A stretch of DNA of 64,000 nucleotides from Lycocorax pyrrhopterus obiensis (taxonomy: Eukaryota; Chordata; Aves; Passeriformes; Paradisaeidae). The position numbers were made by a program, and so were the translations under genes. Positions 12,836 through 23,654 of this stretch are shown here, piece after piece; within the stretch, counting starts at the first letter, position 1; each line of letters begins with the position of its first letter. The stretch is taken from contig JACSVZ010000001.1 of assembly GCA_014706295.1 (NCBI GenBank), positions 40,050,383 to 40,114,382 on the forward strand, written 5' to 3'. Below the pieces are notes generated by a model. The model saw only the letters and a list, made by a program, of their open reading frames with translations. It had not been told where the DNA came from and did no database searches.

Positions 12836-15800
12836 TAGAAAAAAAACCCCAAATGAACCCCAGAGAAGCATGGAATGTTCAATTTTTTTTAAAAGGGAAA
12901 ATACAGGAGCTCCTTCCTCAAACCATGCCATGTTCTAGCAAAACAGGGAAGAGAAAGCAAAATGTGAGAGCAAATAAGACATGTCAGGTACAGCTAACTA
13001 GGCTGCAGTTCTCTTAAGCTGCTCCCTTTCCCATTCCTTCAGCTCTGCTGCACATTTATACCCACTCAGACAGAGGACTGGGAGAGGAGGGACAGCTAGG
13101 CCATGACGCAGCTGCTGAGTAACACACGCATGGAAAAACTGGAAACAACCACAATAACTTTATGCATTTAGTGCTACGACAACTTTTAACCAGCAGTTTA
13201 TTCTTAAACATTCACTATGGTGAACACAAAATGGGAATAAAAAATGAAGCCAGTTTTCATCAAGATTGAGAAAAGTAACCCAAAACTGCATGTGAACTCA
13301 CCCACAACAGCAAGCCATTAAGTTAACAAACTGACATGGGAGAGTTGCTTCCTGCACCACTGGTGCACTGAACCATGCAAGAAGCTTCAGTGCTTTCTTT
13401 TCAATAGATCCAAAAGGTGGAAAGTTTGAAAGCAGAAGAAGAACATGAGCTCAAGCCTGCTCCCTACCAAACTGAGGCAGAGAGTAATCCTTCTGTCCCA
13501 CTGTGTGCAGAACTTCTCTGTATCAGCTGGACAAAGCTTACATTACACAGTAAGCAAACAGGCAAAACATACTTTTCTGAACCATGACTAAACCGCTGAA
13601 AGACCCAGCAGTACATTAATTCTGCAATAGCAACAGCATGAAGGCAATCTCTTCAGTGCTGCACTTCGAGGTTGTTGCAAGTGATCAAACCCATTTCTTC
13701 TAATGCTTACTGCCAGTTAGTGAAGGCACCGTAATAGACCACATGCACTCTGCCCTATCCTCAGACAGGAAGCACATTGGCTTAGCTTTTAACTACTTAA
13801 AACAAGCTTTAGCACAGCATAATGCAACTAAAATTACCTTGTCTACTGCTCGAACTTCAGAATACCAAAAGAAGACCCTGGATGGAAATAGGCATTTAAT
13901 TCAGTAAAAGACGGAGCAGAGGAAGTACTCACCCATCTGAGGAAAAACAATGCAAGGCACTCATTTCTAGCTGATAAAACAGCAAAGGAAACAAAGATAC
14001 AGCCAGGTGCTTCCTACAGCAGAAACCAAAGCAACAGGGGAATGCAGCACAGCAGAGCAGCCCACTGCCTCTTGCAAACCACAGGCAGCGCAACTTTTGA
14101 TTTGGGTGTTCACCTCCATATGCTTATCACCCTGCAGCTGCAGCCAGCCTGAGCACCTAGACAAGGAGTATGCAATTGCTGGTACAGCAAACACGTCTTT
14201 TCGGCCTACTGCTGCCAGACAGAGCTATCCCTCCACGCCTGGGGGAAGACCTGCCAGCCTACAAGTAGCAGAGAGGTTTGGCTGCCTTTTCTCCACCAGG
14301 AAGGCTGTGAAAAGCCTGAGTGAAAGCAGAACACAGACTGACATGCCTATGCTGCAGTAAACCAGATGGGTGGCTAACCTGTCAGCAAACTCAACTGGGC
14401 TGCTGTTATCCACCTGTGTAAACTGTGGGACCTGACTGCAGCTGCCCTCACAAGGCATGACCTCCTCTGCAGGGTTAGAACATCAGCCACCCTCCAGACA
14501 AAATGAGACACAGCTATAAAAGGTCACACTTCCCATCCTCCCTGAAAAACACAACAAGCCAAGAGACAACTCACAGCACATGGCTTCTCTGATCCCAAAC
14601 TCAACATCTGCTTGCTTTCCATTTAAACCCAGAATCACTTTTGTACTTCCTCTTTAGCTAAGGGAAGTGGCACTGACCGTCCACTTGCCTGTTTTGGTAT
14701 ATTCACAGTGCTGTTCAGCTTGGAAGGTGCCTCCACACTTCTGTATTTTTTCCCAAAATAAAGTACTCTTGCCTAGGAGAGTTCAAAAGTCCAGTTCTTC
14801 TCTTCCAGAAGATACACATATGGCACTGAATTTCACTGAGCTTTCACTGAACAGTTGAAAACAGTGCTTTATTCTGCTGTAGCATGGTCTGGAATTGCTT
14901 TACTAATGATAAAGCCACTGAAGAGTTTTCAACACTGGTTAGTCCTTTCAAGATACTCCTTAATCCTAATATATTAAGCACTTTTAAATAGATTTATATT
15001 TCTCTAGGGTGGTTTGGGTAGGACTTGCAGCTCATGGCATTTAAGAGGCCTTTGGAATGATCGCAAAAAACCAAGTTTCATATTAGCTCACCTAAACAGG
15101 AAAAAACCAAATATTTAAAGGTAATCTACACACCAAAAATCATATTCAGGTCCCTCCCTGTGATTACTTTAACCATCACACTGACCTATGCAGACACCTA
15201 CATGCTAACACAAACACATTTAGCTGAGATAAACTACATGACTCCAGGAGAGAGGGGCTTTTTTTCACAGAAGTTATCTTGAGCACTAAGTGAGGATCAC
15301 CTACCTACATTAGTTTTACGGTCAGTGAAGAAAAATGTTCCTGCAAACAAACCTCATTCTGGCTATTTCTGGACTGCAGGACTTTGTTGCTTCTGGCACC
15401 AAGTGCACATCCTGGCAAATTCTTGATGACATGTCAGGTGGAGACTGAAATGTTACTGCTCCCCTGCTCAACACAGAGCTTTCTGCTCCCACATCCCAAA
15501 GACTGCCAGTCAGAGACCTGAAGCAGCAAGTGCTCTACAGAGACTACGGAATGAGCTCCTTCTCTGAATGGCTTTTCTAAAGGGTGGATCTTTTTTCAAG
15601 CTGACAAAGAGGAAACGTAGGAAGTTAAGTCTTCTTCACCTATAATCCTTTGTGAATACTCCCATCCCACCTAAGATGTCTGCTGCAGTGACACAGCTGA
15701 GAGATTTTACTCCATTTTTATACAGGCTAAAACGCTCTCTTCAAGAGCAAAGCTCTTGAATAAGGATGTTATTTTTTTAGACAGCAAATAATAAATAGAA

Positions 15801-16240
15801 ATATTGCTACTGTGGTAATAAAATGTTGTAACTACAGGCATAAACAAAGTTGTGTATTCAAGTGAATCAAACTTCTCATTTCAAATGCAGTGAATTTCTG
15901 TCACTTTCAGACTGACTACTATCCAAGGCAATATAAATAAAATGGGGATTTCCACAAAAAATCCACCAGACTATGCTCTATTGAAAATACATTTACATTG
16001 TGCTTATTAGAAACTTACGCATAACCAAGATGTGCATTTTTGCAGATACCTTTTTATGGAAACCTTAACCTAAAATATGCTTTCATTATACCGCAAACAC
16101 TTAAAAGTGTGTTTTAAAAAGATATGCAGTAGAACAGCCCAGTCTGACCACACTGGAAATATTATAAAAGTTTGACTGTTGAAAGGCAATAGAAATACCA
16201 GTTCACAGGCACTGCACCTACGTGAAACAGAAACTTTTAA

Positions 16241-16345
16241 GTATGACCAATAAAAGGGCTCAGAACTAGCGAGATTACGTCATTGTTTCCTGCCTGTGAA
16301 GAGGAGCTATTTTAGCTAAGTGAAGCTGAGCAAAGAAGAGGAAGT
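16241..16345 (+). promoter_or_regulatory. GPR18: Proposed GPR18 promoter
   Basis: Several core elements cluster just upstream of the proposed first exon: CCAAT at 16247-16251, overlapping a TATA-like AATAAAAG at 16249-16256; a CRE/ATF-like TTACGTCA at 16275-16282; a TTTCCTG ETS half-site at about 16286; and AAGAGGAAGT at 16336-16345, a close match to the PU.1/SPI1 consensus. PU.1 and ETS control fits a leukocyte receptor. The TATA-like position would put the start site near 16280. The motifs are seen; their use is inferred. Confidence 0.5.
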
Positions 16346-16412
16346 CTAAACCTTCTACAGATTTGGGGCCATGAAAGAAGCATCTCTGAAGAAACTTTGT
16401 AGTGCACAAAAG
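16280..16412 (+). other. GPR18: Proposed GPR18 5' non-coding exon 1 (start approximate)
   Basis: A strong splice donor (AG then GTGAGT at 16413-16418) ends a purine-rich stretch that lies directly downstream of promoter-like motifs. A matching acceptor, TTTTATCTAATTTTAG, ends at 19775, 44 bases before the GPR18 start codon. Mammalian GPR18 also has untranslated first exons separated by introns from a single coding exon. The resulting intron would be 16413-19775 (3,363 bp), and nothing else was recognised in it. The left edge is inferred only from the TATA-like element. Confidence 0.5.
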
Positions 16413-19400
16413 GTGAGTAACAATCTGTTATGCTGTGCTAACAAAGTAACTTGGATGTTTACACATGTTGTTAAGAGACTTCCTTGTTCAGAAGCTGAAC
16501 ATGGGAATTAATTCTAGAACTAATGAAAAGATACTTAATTCTTTAATGCACTTTCAAAATATCAGCAGCATTCTATCCATAACATTTAAAGAAAAATCAC
16601 TGCATTTGTAAAAGCATAATACCATAAATACTGTTGTTTAGGATTTTAACAAAAAATTTTAAAATATGCAATAAATGAAAACATTGGTAAGTACATTTAA
16701 CACTAAAAGAAAAATATTTGTTTTCATGAAACTAAAACCAGGAGAAGATCGTGTTGCTTGGTCTCTCTCTGCTTCACTGAAAGTCATGTTCTCCTTGGGG
16801 AAATGCAAGCAAACATAAGGAACAGACAAAGTAAAAAGGGGGATTGGGAAGAGAGATACACGCATGGTCCTTTAAATGTACTACTTAAATGTACTACTGT
16901 AACCTAACTTGCAGTAAGAATCTGGAGGAAAAGATTTAATTGTGATTTTGCTGTGAAAGTCTTGTTCTCGTACACGGCACCTAGCTGGCCTTCCCAATTC
17001 ACATTAGACATTCAGAATGTCAGTTATCATTACAAAATTAAAAGATTGATAAAACATACAGACAAACAACAGAGGAATCATTCAGAATTAACACAGACAA
17101 GCCTTATACAAACCAGTGACTCCAGGGGCTCTCCAGCAAGTGCTTTAATCAATACCAGTAAGTAAATGTTATCACTATGAAAAATGGCAACTAGGGCAAA
17201 ACCATCCACCCAGAGACACCCAAAGATCTGCTTGAGCTGACCTGGGAGATTTCAACCTGAACTCCATGCAGACAAGTACCGATGAAAAAGCAAAATATCT
17301 CCAATTGTGTATAAATGCAGACAGGTAACTCATGCTTTTTAAAAATCTCAGTATTTCTTACCTACATAAATGTTACATTTTAGATTCTTAAAAATTAACT
17401 GGCATGCATTTAAACTCACAAAGTTGGGAAACAACTCACTGTTGTTTTGACGCAAACAAGCTTCTCCAACAACCAGCCAGAAAAAAAACCAAACAAACCC
17501 AACAAACCCTTTTTGTTACAGCAGGTCCACTCTTTGATATATCTCAAAACTGGCACAAACTTGAAATAACCAGAAAATAAGGCATGGAACCCCCGGTTTT
17601 CCTGAAAGAAGATCACACCAGATTCAGCTTCCTCTCTTCCCATCAACATCAGCCTACTGATTATTTCGAAAACATGACCTGACCAGAAACAATTACAGTC
17701 ACTGCAAGTCCAAAGGAGAGAAGAGCAAAACCAAAACTAAAATCCATGACGTTTCTTAATATTCAAGTGAATTCTTCTACCTATTTCATACATCACTACT
17801 CAATTCACCTGCTAAATCACTCAGGATATTGAGCTTGGTAGTCCTGCACTATGTCATACACAAGCGCTAGCAAGAGAGAAAAAGAAAACAACAAAAGAGA
17901 AAAAAACCCACTTACAATGTGCAAGGGCAGGGGAGAGGTGTGTATTAAGCAACCTTTGGACAATTTTGTGCAACAGTAGTGAAAGTGGAACAGTGTGCCA
18001 GATAATATTTTAACTATGCTGCTAGCATGTGCGCAAAATTTTTAAGCATATGCCATCTAACTTTCAATAAGGTTTGCTAGCATTCTTTAATTCTTTTGTT
18101 CTTCTTATTTTTAGAGTTCTTCACGCAATGAGGAATTTTAGAGGCTTTCACACAGATGCCCTCCAAACCTCTTTTTTGCATTACATGCATAGCTTTTCCC
18201 ATACAAAACGTAAATTCTATTGTATGTTCTAATGCCCTCATCTGAGCAGAAAACACCTTTTTTTGTTTTGTACAGCTGAAAAAATGACCTTGAAGTTAAG
18301 GGTTAGATATTTCTATGCATAACTTTTTATGTATCTGTAAACTGGAGAATTATAAGAAAATTAGAAGCCCAAATTTCATATTTCAAGGCAGAAACTAACC
18401 TATATAAAGATTTAACAGGCCATATTTAAGTTAGTTACTCTGTGGGCACTCTTCTCAAAAGCAGCTGGTATTTGCCAGTGTCAAACCACGATGCCAGATT
18501 AATAAACACTGGTTCATACCCCTATGCATTCCTATAGCACTGAGAAAGTATTTGCTAACGTTACAGAGAAAGCATTAACCAGATGGGCAGTAACAATAAA
18601 CCTTTTTTTAATGCATTCTTCACTTCTGGAGATAAAACTCACAGGAACTATGCACCCTTCTGCTCTTGAGAGCAGTTCTGGTGCCTAACCGATACTGCAG
18701 AAGTTCCTTGGCTGTTTGTCACAAGTGGGAAGATCAGACAAACAACTAACTTGTTCCTCCTCCTCCTCCTCTTCACAAAGCTGCCACAAGACTGGGTAAA
18801 AGGCCAGACAAGAGGAACCCTCCCACATAAAGTCATGAAGCTGTGACCACAGCCAGAGCCAGGAAAGTGCTAAGGGGTGAGGGTTAAACAAAGCACTCAT
18901 GAAAACACCAGGTAAGGTCTGCCATCCTCATGGGCTCCAGAGATCCTCTCCAGCTCTCATCACCTCAGCCTGCACAGTGATGTTTCAGATGTCCAACTCC
19001 TATGACCAAGAAGCTGGAGGATGGAACATAGGCAGCCGGCTACCAGCTAGGAACTTCTCCCCCAAACAAATACTGTTCCCATATGGCCTGGCCGGAGACT
19101 GTGCTGCTTTCCATCTTTTTACTTTTTTAAACAGGAAGTCTATTAATCTATTCATCTCATTCGTATGTTGGGTGGGTGGTTCTGATGCCCTGGGATTAAA
19201 CATTGTATTGGAAGCCATGTAGCTAGTAAAACAGTTTTTTAGTGTCTTTTATGAGCAAGCACCTGTTCTTTTGGAAGTTAAGTAGTTCCTACACAGATAA
19301 AAGGCAAAATCAATAATCTTTGCATATCCAAATGTCACTCCATGCCATGCTCGCTTGTTTTTATTCATAACTAGTTTTAGTCAAGAACTTTTTAACAGGG

Positions 19401-19823
19401 ACAACTTGAAGAAATATTTTCTTCAGAAAGTAGCTCTCACAGCTCAAATAGAACTGTTTCAATCTAATATCAGCTACTGACACACAACTGAAGTGTCAAT
19501 CTTGACTTTTTGATTCCTTATATAAAAAGGCCCCTTAAGTAATTACAATATTTTATTAAAACATGCTTATTAATACTGTTTTCTGACAATACATATATTT
19601 CCCTCAGAGGACGATAATGTATTTGCAGTCAGAAAAAGCAACAAAGCTAGCACATTTCAGAGCTAAACAATACAGTCTCATCACTAAACACCATCGTAAA
19701 ACAATTTTCCTGTTTGTTTTTAAAGATAGATTTTATTTGACTGAGAATAACTTCCCATGTTTTATCTAATTTTAGGGTATTTATGGAGTGCAACAACGAT
19801 TCCTAAGTTCAATTAAATTATGA
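16371..19823 (+). other. Spliced upstream ORF overlapping the GPR18 start codon
   Basis: If exon 1 (ending 16412) is joined to the acceptor at 19776, the first ATG in the leader (16371, context GCCATGA with G at -3) opens a 29-codon frame: 14 codons in exon 1, then 15 sense codons in exon 2. It ends with TGA at 19821-19823. GPR18 starts with ATG at 19820, so stop and start share the ATGA overlap. A second ATG at 19783 opens a 7-codon frame ending in TAA at 19804-19806, 13 bases before the receptor start. The frames are read directly from the sequence. The splice and any translational control are inferred. Confidence 0.45.
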
Positions 19824-20785
19824 TGCCTGAAAATCCCCACCCAGAAGAATACAGGATTGCATCACTGGTCTTCTACAGTTTTGTGTTCGCAGTGGGATTG
19901 TTGGTGAATGCCACTGCACTATGGGTGTTTAGCTGCACTACGAAGAAGAGAACAACCATAACTGTATATATGATGAATGTTGCATTACTTGACCTATTTT
20001 TTATATTTTCCTTGCCTTTTCGGATAGTCTACCATGGGACAGAAACGTGGTCTTTTGGAGATACATTCTGTCGGATCATCAGTGCTTTCACAGTGTTTTA
20101 TCCAGCCATTGCTCTGTGGCTGCTTGCTTTTATCAGCGTAGACAGATTTATGGCTATTGTCCAGCCCAAACATGTCAAAGAACTAAAAAATACAAAAAAA
20201 GCTGTGCTGGCTTGCACTGGAATCTGGATAATGACCCTCTCAACAACGTCCCCATTGCTGTTTTTACGATCTGATCCAGACCAAGCCTCAAATTTTACCA
20301 CCTGCATGAAAATGCTTGATATCATCCATTTAAAGGAAGCAAATGCACTGAACTTTTGTCGCTTGATTTTTTTCTTTCTGATCCCCTTGTTTATCATGAT
20401 GGGGTGTTACCTAGTTATTATTTACAATTTTATTCACGGCAAGACTTCCAAACTGAAACCTAAGGCCAAGGAGAGATCCATAAGAATCATAGTTACTCTG
20501 ATTGCTCAGGTACTCATCTGCTTTGTACCCTTCCACATTTGCTTTGCCTTCCTGATGTTGCAAGATGAAAATACAATTTACAATCCCTGGGCAGCCTTTA
20601 CCACCTTTCTCATGAATCTCAGTACATGCTTGGATGTTATACTGTACTACATCGTTTCCAAACAATTCCAGGCAAGAGTCATCAGTGTAATCCTTTATCG
20701 CAATTACCTTCGAAGCGTGCGCAGGAAAAGTTTTCGAACTGGAAGTGTAAGATCACTCAATAATATGAACAGTGAAATGATATAA
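19820..20785 (+). CDS. GPR18: GPR18, class A G-protein-coupled receptor
   Basis: This single-exon receptor of 321 residues is recognised as GPR18 by near end-to-end similarity to the human protein: TM1 region ALWVFSCTTKKRTT, the ELKNTKKAVLAC loop, TSKLKPKAKE in ICL3, and the STCLDVILYYIVSKQFQARV tail. It is a plasma-membrane receptor of lymphocytes and myeloid cells. N-arachidonoyl glycine and resolvin D2 are proposed ligands, and both are debated. Seven hydrophobic segments are visible. Key residues are N30 (1.50), D58 (2.50), the C84-C162 disulfide pair, DRF 108-110, CFVP 234-237 (F where many receptors have W) and DVILY 272-276 in place of NPxxY. The start is secure: an in-frame TAA at 19814-19816 lies in the same exon. 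The N terminus is about 10 residues shorter than in human GPR18 and has no N-glycosylation sequon; NFT at 158-160 in ECL2 could substitute. The gene is nested antisense in UBAC2 intron 4. Confidence 0.97.
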   Translation: MMPENPHPEEYRIASLVFYSFVFAVGLLVNATALWVFSCTTKKRTTITVYMMNVALLDLFFIFSLPFRIVYHGTETWSFGDTFCRIISAFTVFYPAIALWLLAFISVDRFMAIVQPKHVKELKNTKKAVLACTGIWIMTLSTTSPLLFLRSDPDQASNFTTCMKMLDIIHLKEANALNFCRLIFFFLIPLFIMMGCYLVIIYNFIHGKTSKLKPKAKERSIRIIVTLIAQVLICFVPFHICFAFLMLQDENTIYNPWAAFTTFLMNLSTCLDVILYYIVSKQFQARVISVILYRNYLRSVRRKSFRTGSVRSLNNMNSEMI

Positions 20786-21100
20786 AAAGAGAAAAAATGT
20801 CAGGGGACTTTTACAATGTGAACAAGTGATTCCTTTTCCAAATTCTAGCACTTGGCTACACAGAAGAATGTTCTATAACCAAAAGTAACAGATGTATTTG
20901 TTGCACTGTAATTATGACAGAAGCAGAATAATAATTGCACCTCTTTTTATTTGCTCAACATCTTTTATTGTTTCACCTGAAATGAACTAAAACCTAGTAT
21001 CAGTGTTAAACTTTCCAACGCTTTTATCACCTCAAAAGACTGTGAATATTGTCAGACGTGAAAGTGACTATTAATATAATAAAGTAGACAACACTGAAGA
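20786..21100 (+). other. GPR18: GPR18 3' UTR with polyA signal
   Basis: A canonical AATAAA at 21078-21083 lies about 295 bases after the stop codon. It is the first AATAAA downstream and is embedded in AT-rich sequence. The exact cleavage site is not determinable by eye. 21100-21374 is AT-rich with no gene. Confidence 0.6.
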
Positions 21101-21379
21101 ACTATGATGCCATGCATATATTAATTTTTTATATTTGCATAATCAAATGCTCCTGAAACTACTGTATATCCCACACTTCTAAAATTAACTTCATTCTCTC
21201 AAGATCAATGCCATCATGACTTAATGAGAAGGCATACACAGGGAAAATTCATATTGCACTTAATTAAAGACTTCTTTGATGCAGACTTCTTTGTAACTGA
21301 CTACATTCTGCAGTCATAAAAATATCATCAAAGGGTACAATGGTCAAACAGTTCATTACCTTACCTGTGGGTATGATGT

Positions 21380-21959
21380 TGTCCTGGGTTGCAGTGTATT
21401 CTATTACCATCCTCATGAGCTGTTGAAACCAGGTGGGGCGGTGTTTCCTGGCCTCCTCCCTCCGGACTATCTTTCTGCTAATGGCCCATCAATGCCCTGC
21501 CACATGACTCAGAGATAACTCCCTCCGGACTATCTTCTGTTAATGAGCCCATCAACACCTGGCCTCATGACTCATCATTCCATTGTGAGATGCTCCGCCC
21601 AGAGGGAGGAACCAAGCGTTCCATCTTGGGTATAATCTGGGACTCTGAACACCACGGGCATCCTTCCCACTGGATTCCCAGAGGACAGGAGCTGCATAGT
21701 CACCACTGGACTTTCTGAGGAGGAGCAGACCTTTCTACTGGACCACTGCTTCGACAGAGCCACATCCATCACTTCAGGAGGACTACAGCCACCATCTCAT
21801 CGGACTGCTCACGCCACCCTGATTAACAGAGTGCCAGGTTGTATTCTGACTCTGTTAGTTTAGCCCACTGGGGTTTTTCTTGCCTTTATTTTTAATTTCC
21901 CTAATAAATTGTTATTCTGACTTGGTGCCTCCCACTGGTCTGTTTTTCATACCAGTACA
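21380..21959 (+). mobile_element. Solo LTR of an endogenous retrovirus, plus orientation
   Basis: The 580-bp element begins TGTCCTGGGTTG and ends CAGTACA. It is flanked by the perfect 5-bp duplication GATGT at 21375-21379 and 21960-21964. A polyA signal AATAAA at 21903-21908, followed by a T-rich and GT-rich stretch, sets the orientation. No internal gag-pol-env sequence adjoins it, so it is a solo LTR left by recombination. A 5-bp duplication is typical of ERVL-like avian elements; the family name was not resolved. It sits about 0.3 kb past the GPR18 polyA signal and in the same orientation. Confidence 0.9.
21456..21578 (+). repeat. Two-copy 63-bp repeat in the LTR U3, each copy with an AP-1 site
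   Basis: Units starting at 21456 and 21519 share CTCCCTCCGGACTATCTT and then diverge moderately. Each unit carries TGACTCA (21505-21511 and 21568-21574), the AP-1 consensus, in the register set by the 63-bp period. Duplicated enhancer units are usual in the U3 of retroviral LTRs. Confidence 0.8.
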
Positions 21960-22989
21960 GATGTGCACATTTATTACACCTTACTTTTGCACAAAGTATC
22001 TTTTTAAACATATGGAAATATTAATTTCTACAGACACATTAGCAGCCCATGTCCAAGCAACAAACTCTAGGTAACAAACATGATGAGTAACTGAAGTAGC
22101 TATTCAAGCTTTCAACTCCTTTTGGATACTCACACACTACAAAAAAAAGTATCTTTATAGTATCAAACACATGCTTTTTGTCTCTTGTAAATCACTCTTT
22201 ATACTTTCAGCAGACACTCTGCAAAAGTAGAAATAAAAAAATGCCTAATATGGTGTTTAATATTAAAAATCTTACTCCAAGAGCTTTTATTACTACCTCA
22301 GAGTGTGCAACACATGGAAACTCAAGTCTCTATGATCTCACCTGCCAGAAGCTTAATCACAAACGGTTGCAAGCTCTATGGTTCGACTGTAGCATGCACA
22401 TCTTTTATCAAATGCAGAAATCTCAAACAAAGGTTATGCAAAACTGAACCACTGAACACCTTTAAAGCTGTAAGAACTGCAGCTGCAAGCACAAAATGGA
22501 GTAACAAGCTCAAGCACTCAATTTTTGAAAAACATACAAAATACCAGTATGAAATGCATATGCATTTTAAAAGTGAACATAAAGCACATGACTTAGAGTT
22601 CGGTTGCCTTTCTGATTTAGGACAGAAATCAGCACAACCTGATTCTAATTATTACAAATTGAATGGATCCAAAGAATTTAGACTGAACAAACACAGCAAT
22701 AATTTGTGCACTGCAGGGCATGTTGCAATCATGTTAATAGAGGAAATGGGACTAACAGATTGGAAACTAATTATTACATGGATAAATTCTAAATTAAACA
22801 CAAATCATAGCTAAGAAATAAATGTTTGAAATTATAATAGTTGTGCCAAGAACCTTTACACTTCAGTTCAAAAGAAGATTAAATTTAATTTGAAGTGTTA
22901 CATGAAGAAAGGTTTTTTAAAATAAAATTTTCAGAAAACAATCCCTTGAAACTATACCTAAAATAATCAATTCATGAGAAGCTACTTAC

Positions 22990-23096
22990 AAACCAGAAGG
23001 CAAGCTGTTGATGGTGATGCCAAATATATACTGAGTGATTTCTACAAGGAGAAGATCAAACAAAGCTGAGAGCATCCAAGCGCCCAGTAAAAAAGA
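22990..23096 (-). CDS. UBAC2: UBAC2 exon 4 (partial gene)
   Basis: The minus strand encodes SFLLGAWMLSALFDLLLVEI followed by TQYIFGITINSLPSGF, matching human UBAC2 closely (residues about 94-128 in this gene). The acceptor is TTTCTTTCCAG and the donor is GTAAGT at 22989-22984. The exon is 107 bp (35 codons plus two bases) and leaves the message in phase 2. It encodes a hydrophobic helix pair of the rhomboid-like membrane domain. UBAC2 acts in the ER membrane, where it is known to bind UBXD8/FAF2 and gp78/AMFR in ER-associated degradation. The downstream exons, including the UBA domain, are outside the window. Confidence 0.95.
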
Positions 23097-23534
23097 CTGG
23101 AAAGAAAAAGGTTAATTTGAATCAATTCAACAGTTTAAAAATAAGGTTTTAATATACCTCTAAATAGAAGAAAAAATAAGAAAACCTCTACACTAGTTCA
23201 ACTAAGACTAATTGAATCTTTAACACAATGTAATTCCAGGTCTTCTTGTCTAGATACTGAAGAATGAAGTGTAAGATTGTTTCCAAAATTAAATTCTCTG
23301 GGTCTGATATCTTACAACAGATATAGCTGCAAACAGTAATTAGAATAACCCACTGACTGCAAGACATTATCAATATAAATTTAAATTTATGAAAACCAAA
23401 TTATCTTTAAAACCCTTTAACATATATACCTATACAACATGCTAGAAATAAAACTGCAGTATTCATCTAAGAGTACAAGACTAAACTGCATAGAAAAGTT
23501 TGTATCAAAAAAACCCCTCAAAACTGGAACTTAC
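23097..23534 (-). other. UBAC2: UBAC2 intron 3
   Basis: This short 438-bp intron with canonical GTAAGT and pyrimidine-AG borders separates exons 3 and 4. It is AT-rich with no insertion seen. Confidence 0.9.
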
Positions 23535-23654
23535 TGAAAATTTTCTGCTGCCATATCTTCTTTCAAATATTCTAAAGTTGTAAATGAGCAGACTGCTGCA
23601 GAACGTGTCTTTCAAATCAAGACATATTGTTCTTCCACATACAAGTCTCCAAAT
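23535..23654 (-). CDS. UBAC2: UBAC2 exon 3 (partial gene)
   Basis: The 120-bp exon is exactly 40 codons in phase 0. On the minus strand it reads IWRLVCGRTICLDLKDTFCS and then SLLIYNFRIFERRYGSRKFS, nearly identical to human UBAC2. It covers residues 54-93. The WR pair at its start corresponds to the WR motif of the rhomboid L1 loop, and ERRYGSRKF is a conserved loop that follows a helix. The acceptor ACCTTCCAG lies at 23664-23656 down to 23655, and the donor GTAAGT at 23534-23529. Because the length is a multiple of three, skipping this exon would keep the frame. Confidence 0.96.

Larger units (their letters stand above)
1..22989 (-). other. UBAC2: UBAC2 intron 4 (partial), hosting GPR18
   Basis: Everything left of the exon 4 donor (plus-strand 22984-22989 reads as GTAAGT on the minus strand) is intron of the minus-strand UBAC2 gene. 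No further UBAC2 exon was recognised down to base 1. I looked for the next transmembrane exon (human LAPVFALFVPF-like) and did not see it, so the intron is longer than 22.9 kb here. It contains the complete antisense gene GPR18. The stretch 1-16.2 kb has no convincing gene. It is AT-rich unique sequence with an A16 tract at 954-969, a possible small LTR at 1678-1925, a G-quadruplex motif near 12.8 kb and only chance ORFs up to 163 codons. 21965-22989 is AT-rich with nothing recognisable except the exon 4 donor. Confidence 0.85.

Noticed and set aside
14514..14523. CTATAAAAGG TATA-like box
   Set aside because: No exon, donor site or ORF follows it, so it is not supported as a promoter.
20047..20665. 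Short ORFs in other frames of GPR18
   Set aside because: Shadows of the receptor coding sequence.
22305..22814. 169-codon open frame just left of UBAC2 exon 4
   Set aside because: No similarity recognised, AT-rich codon use, lies within UBAC2 intron 4; considered chance.
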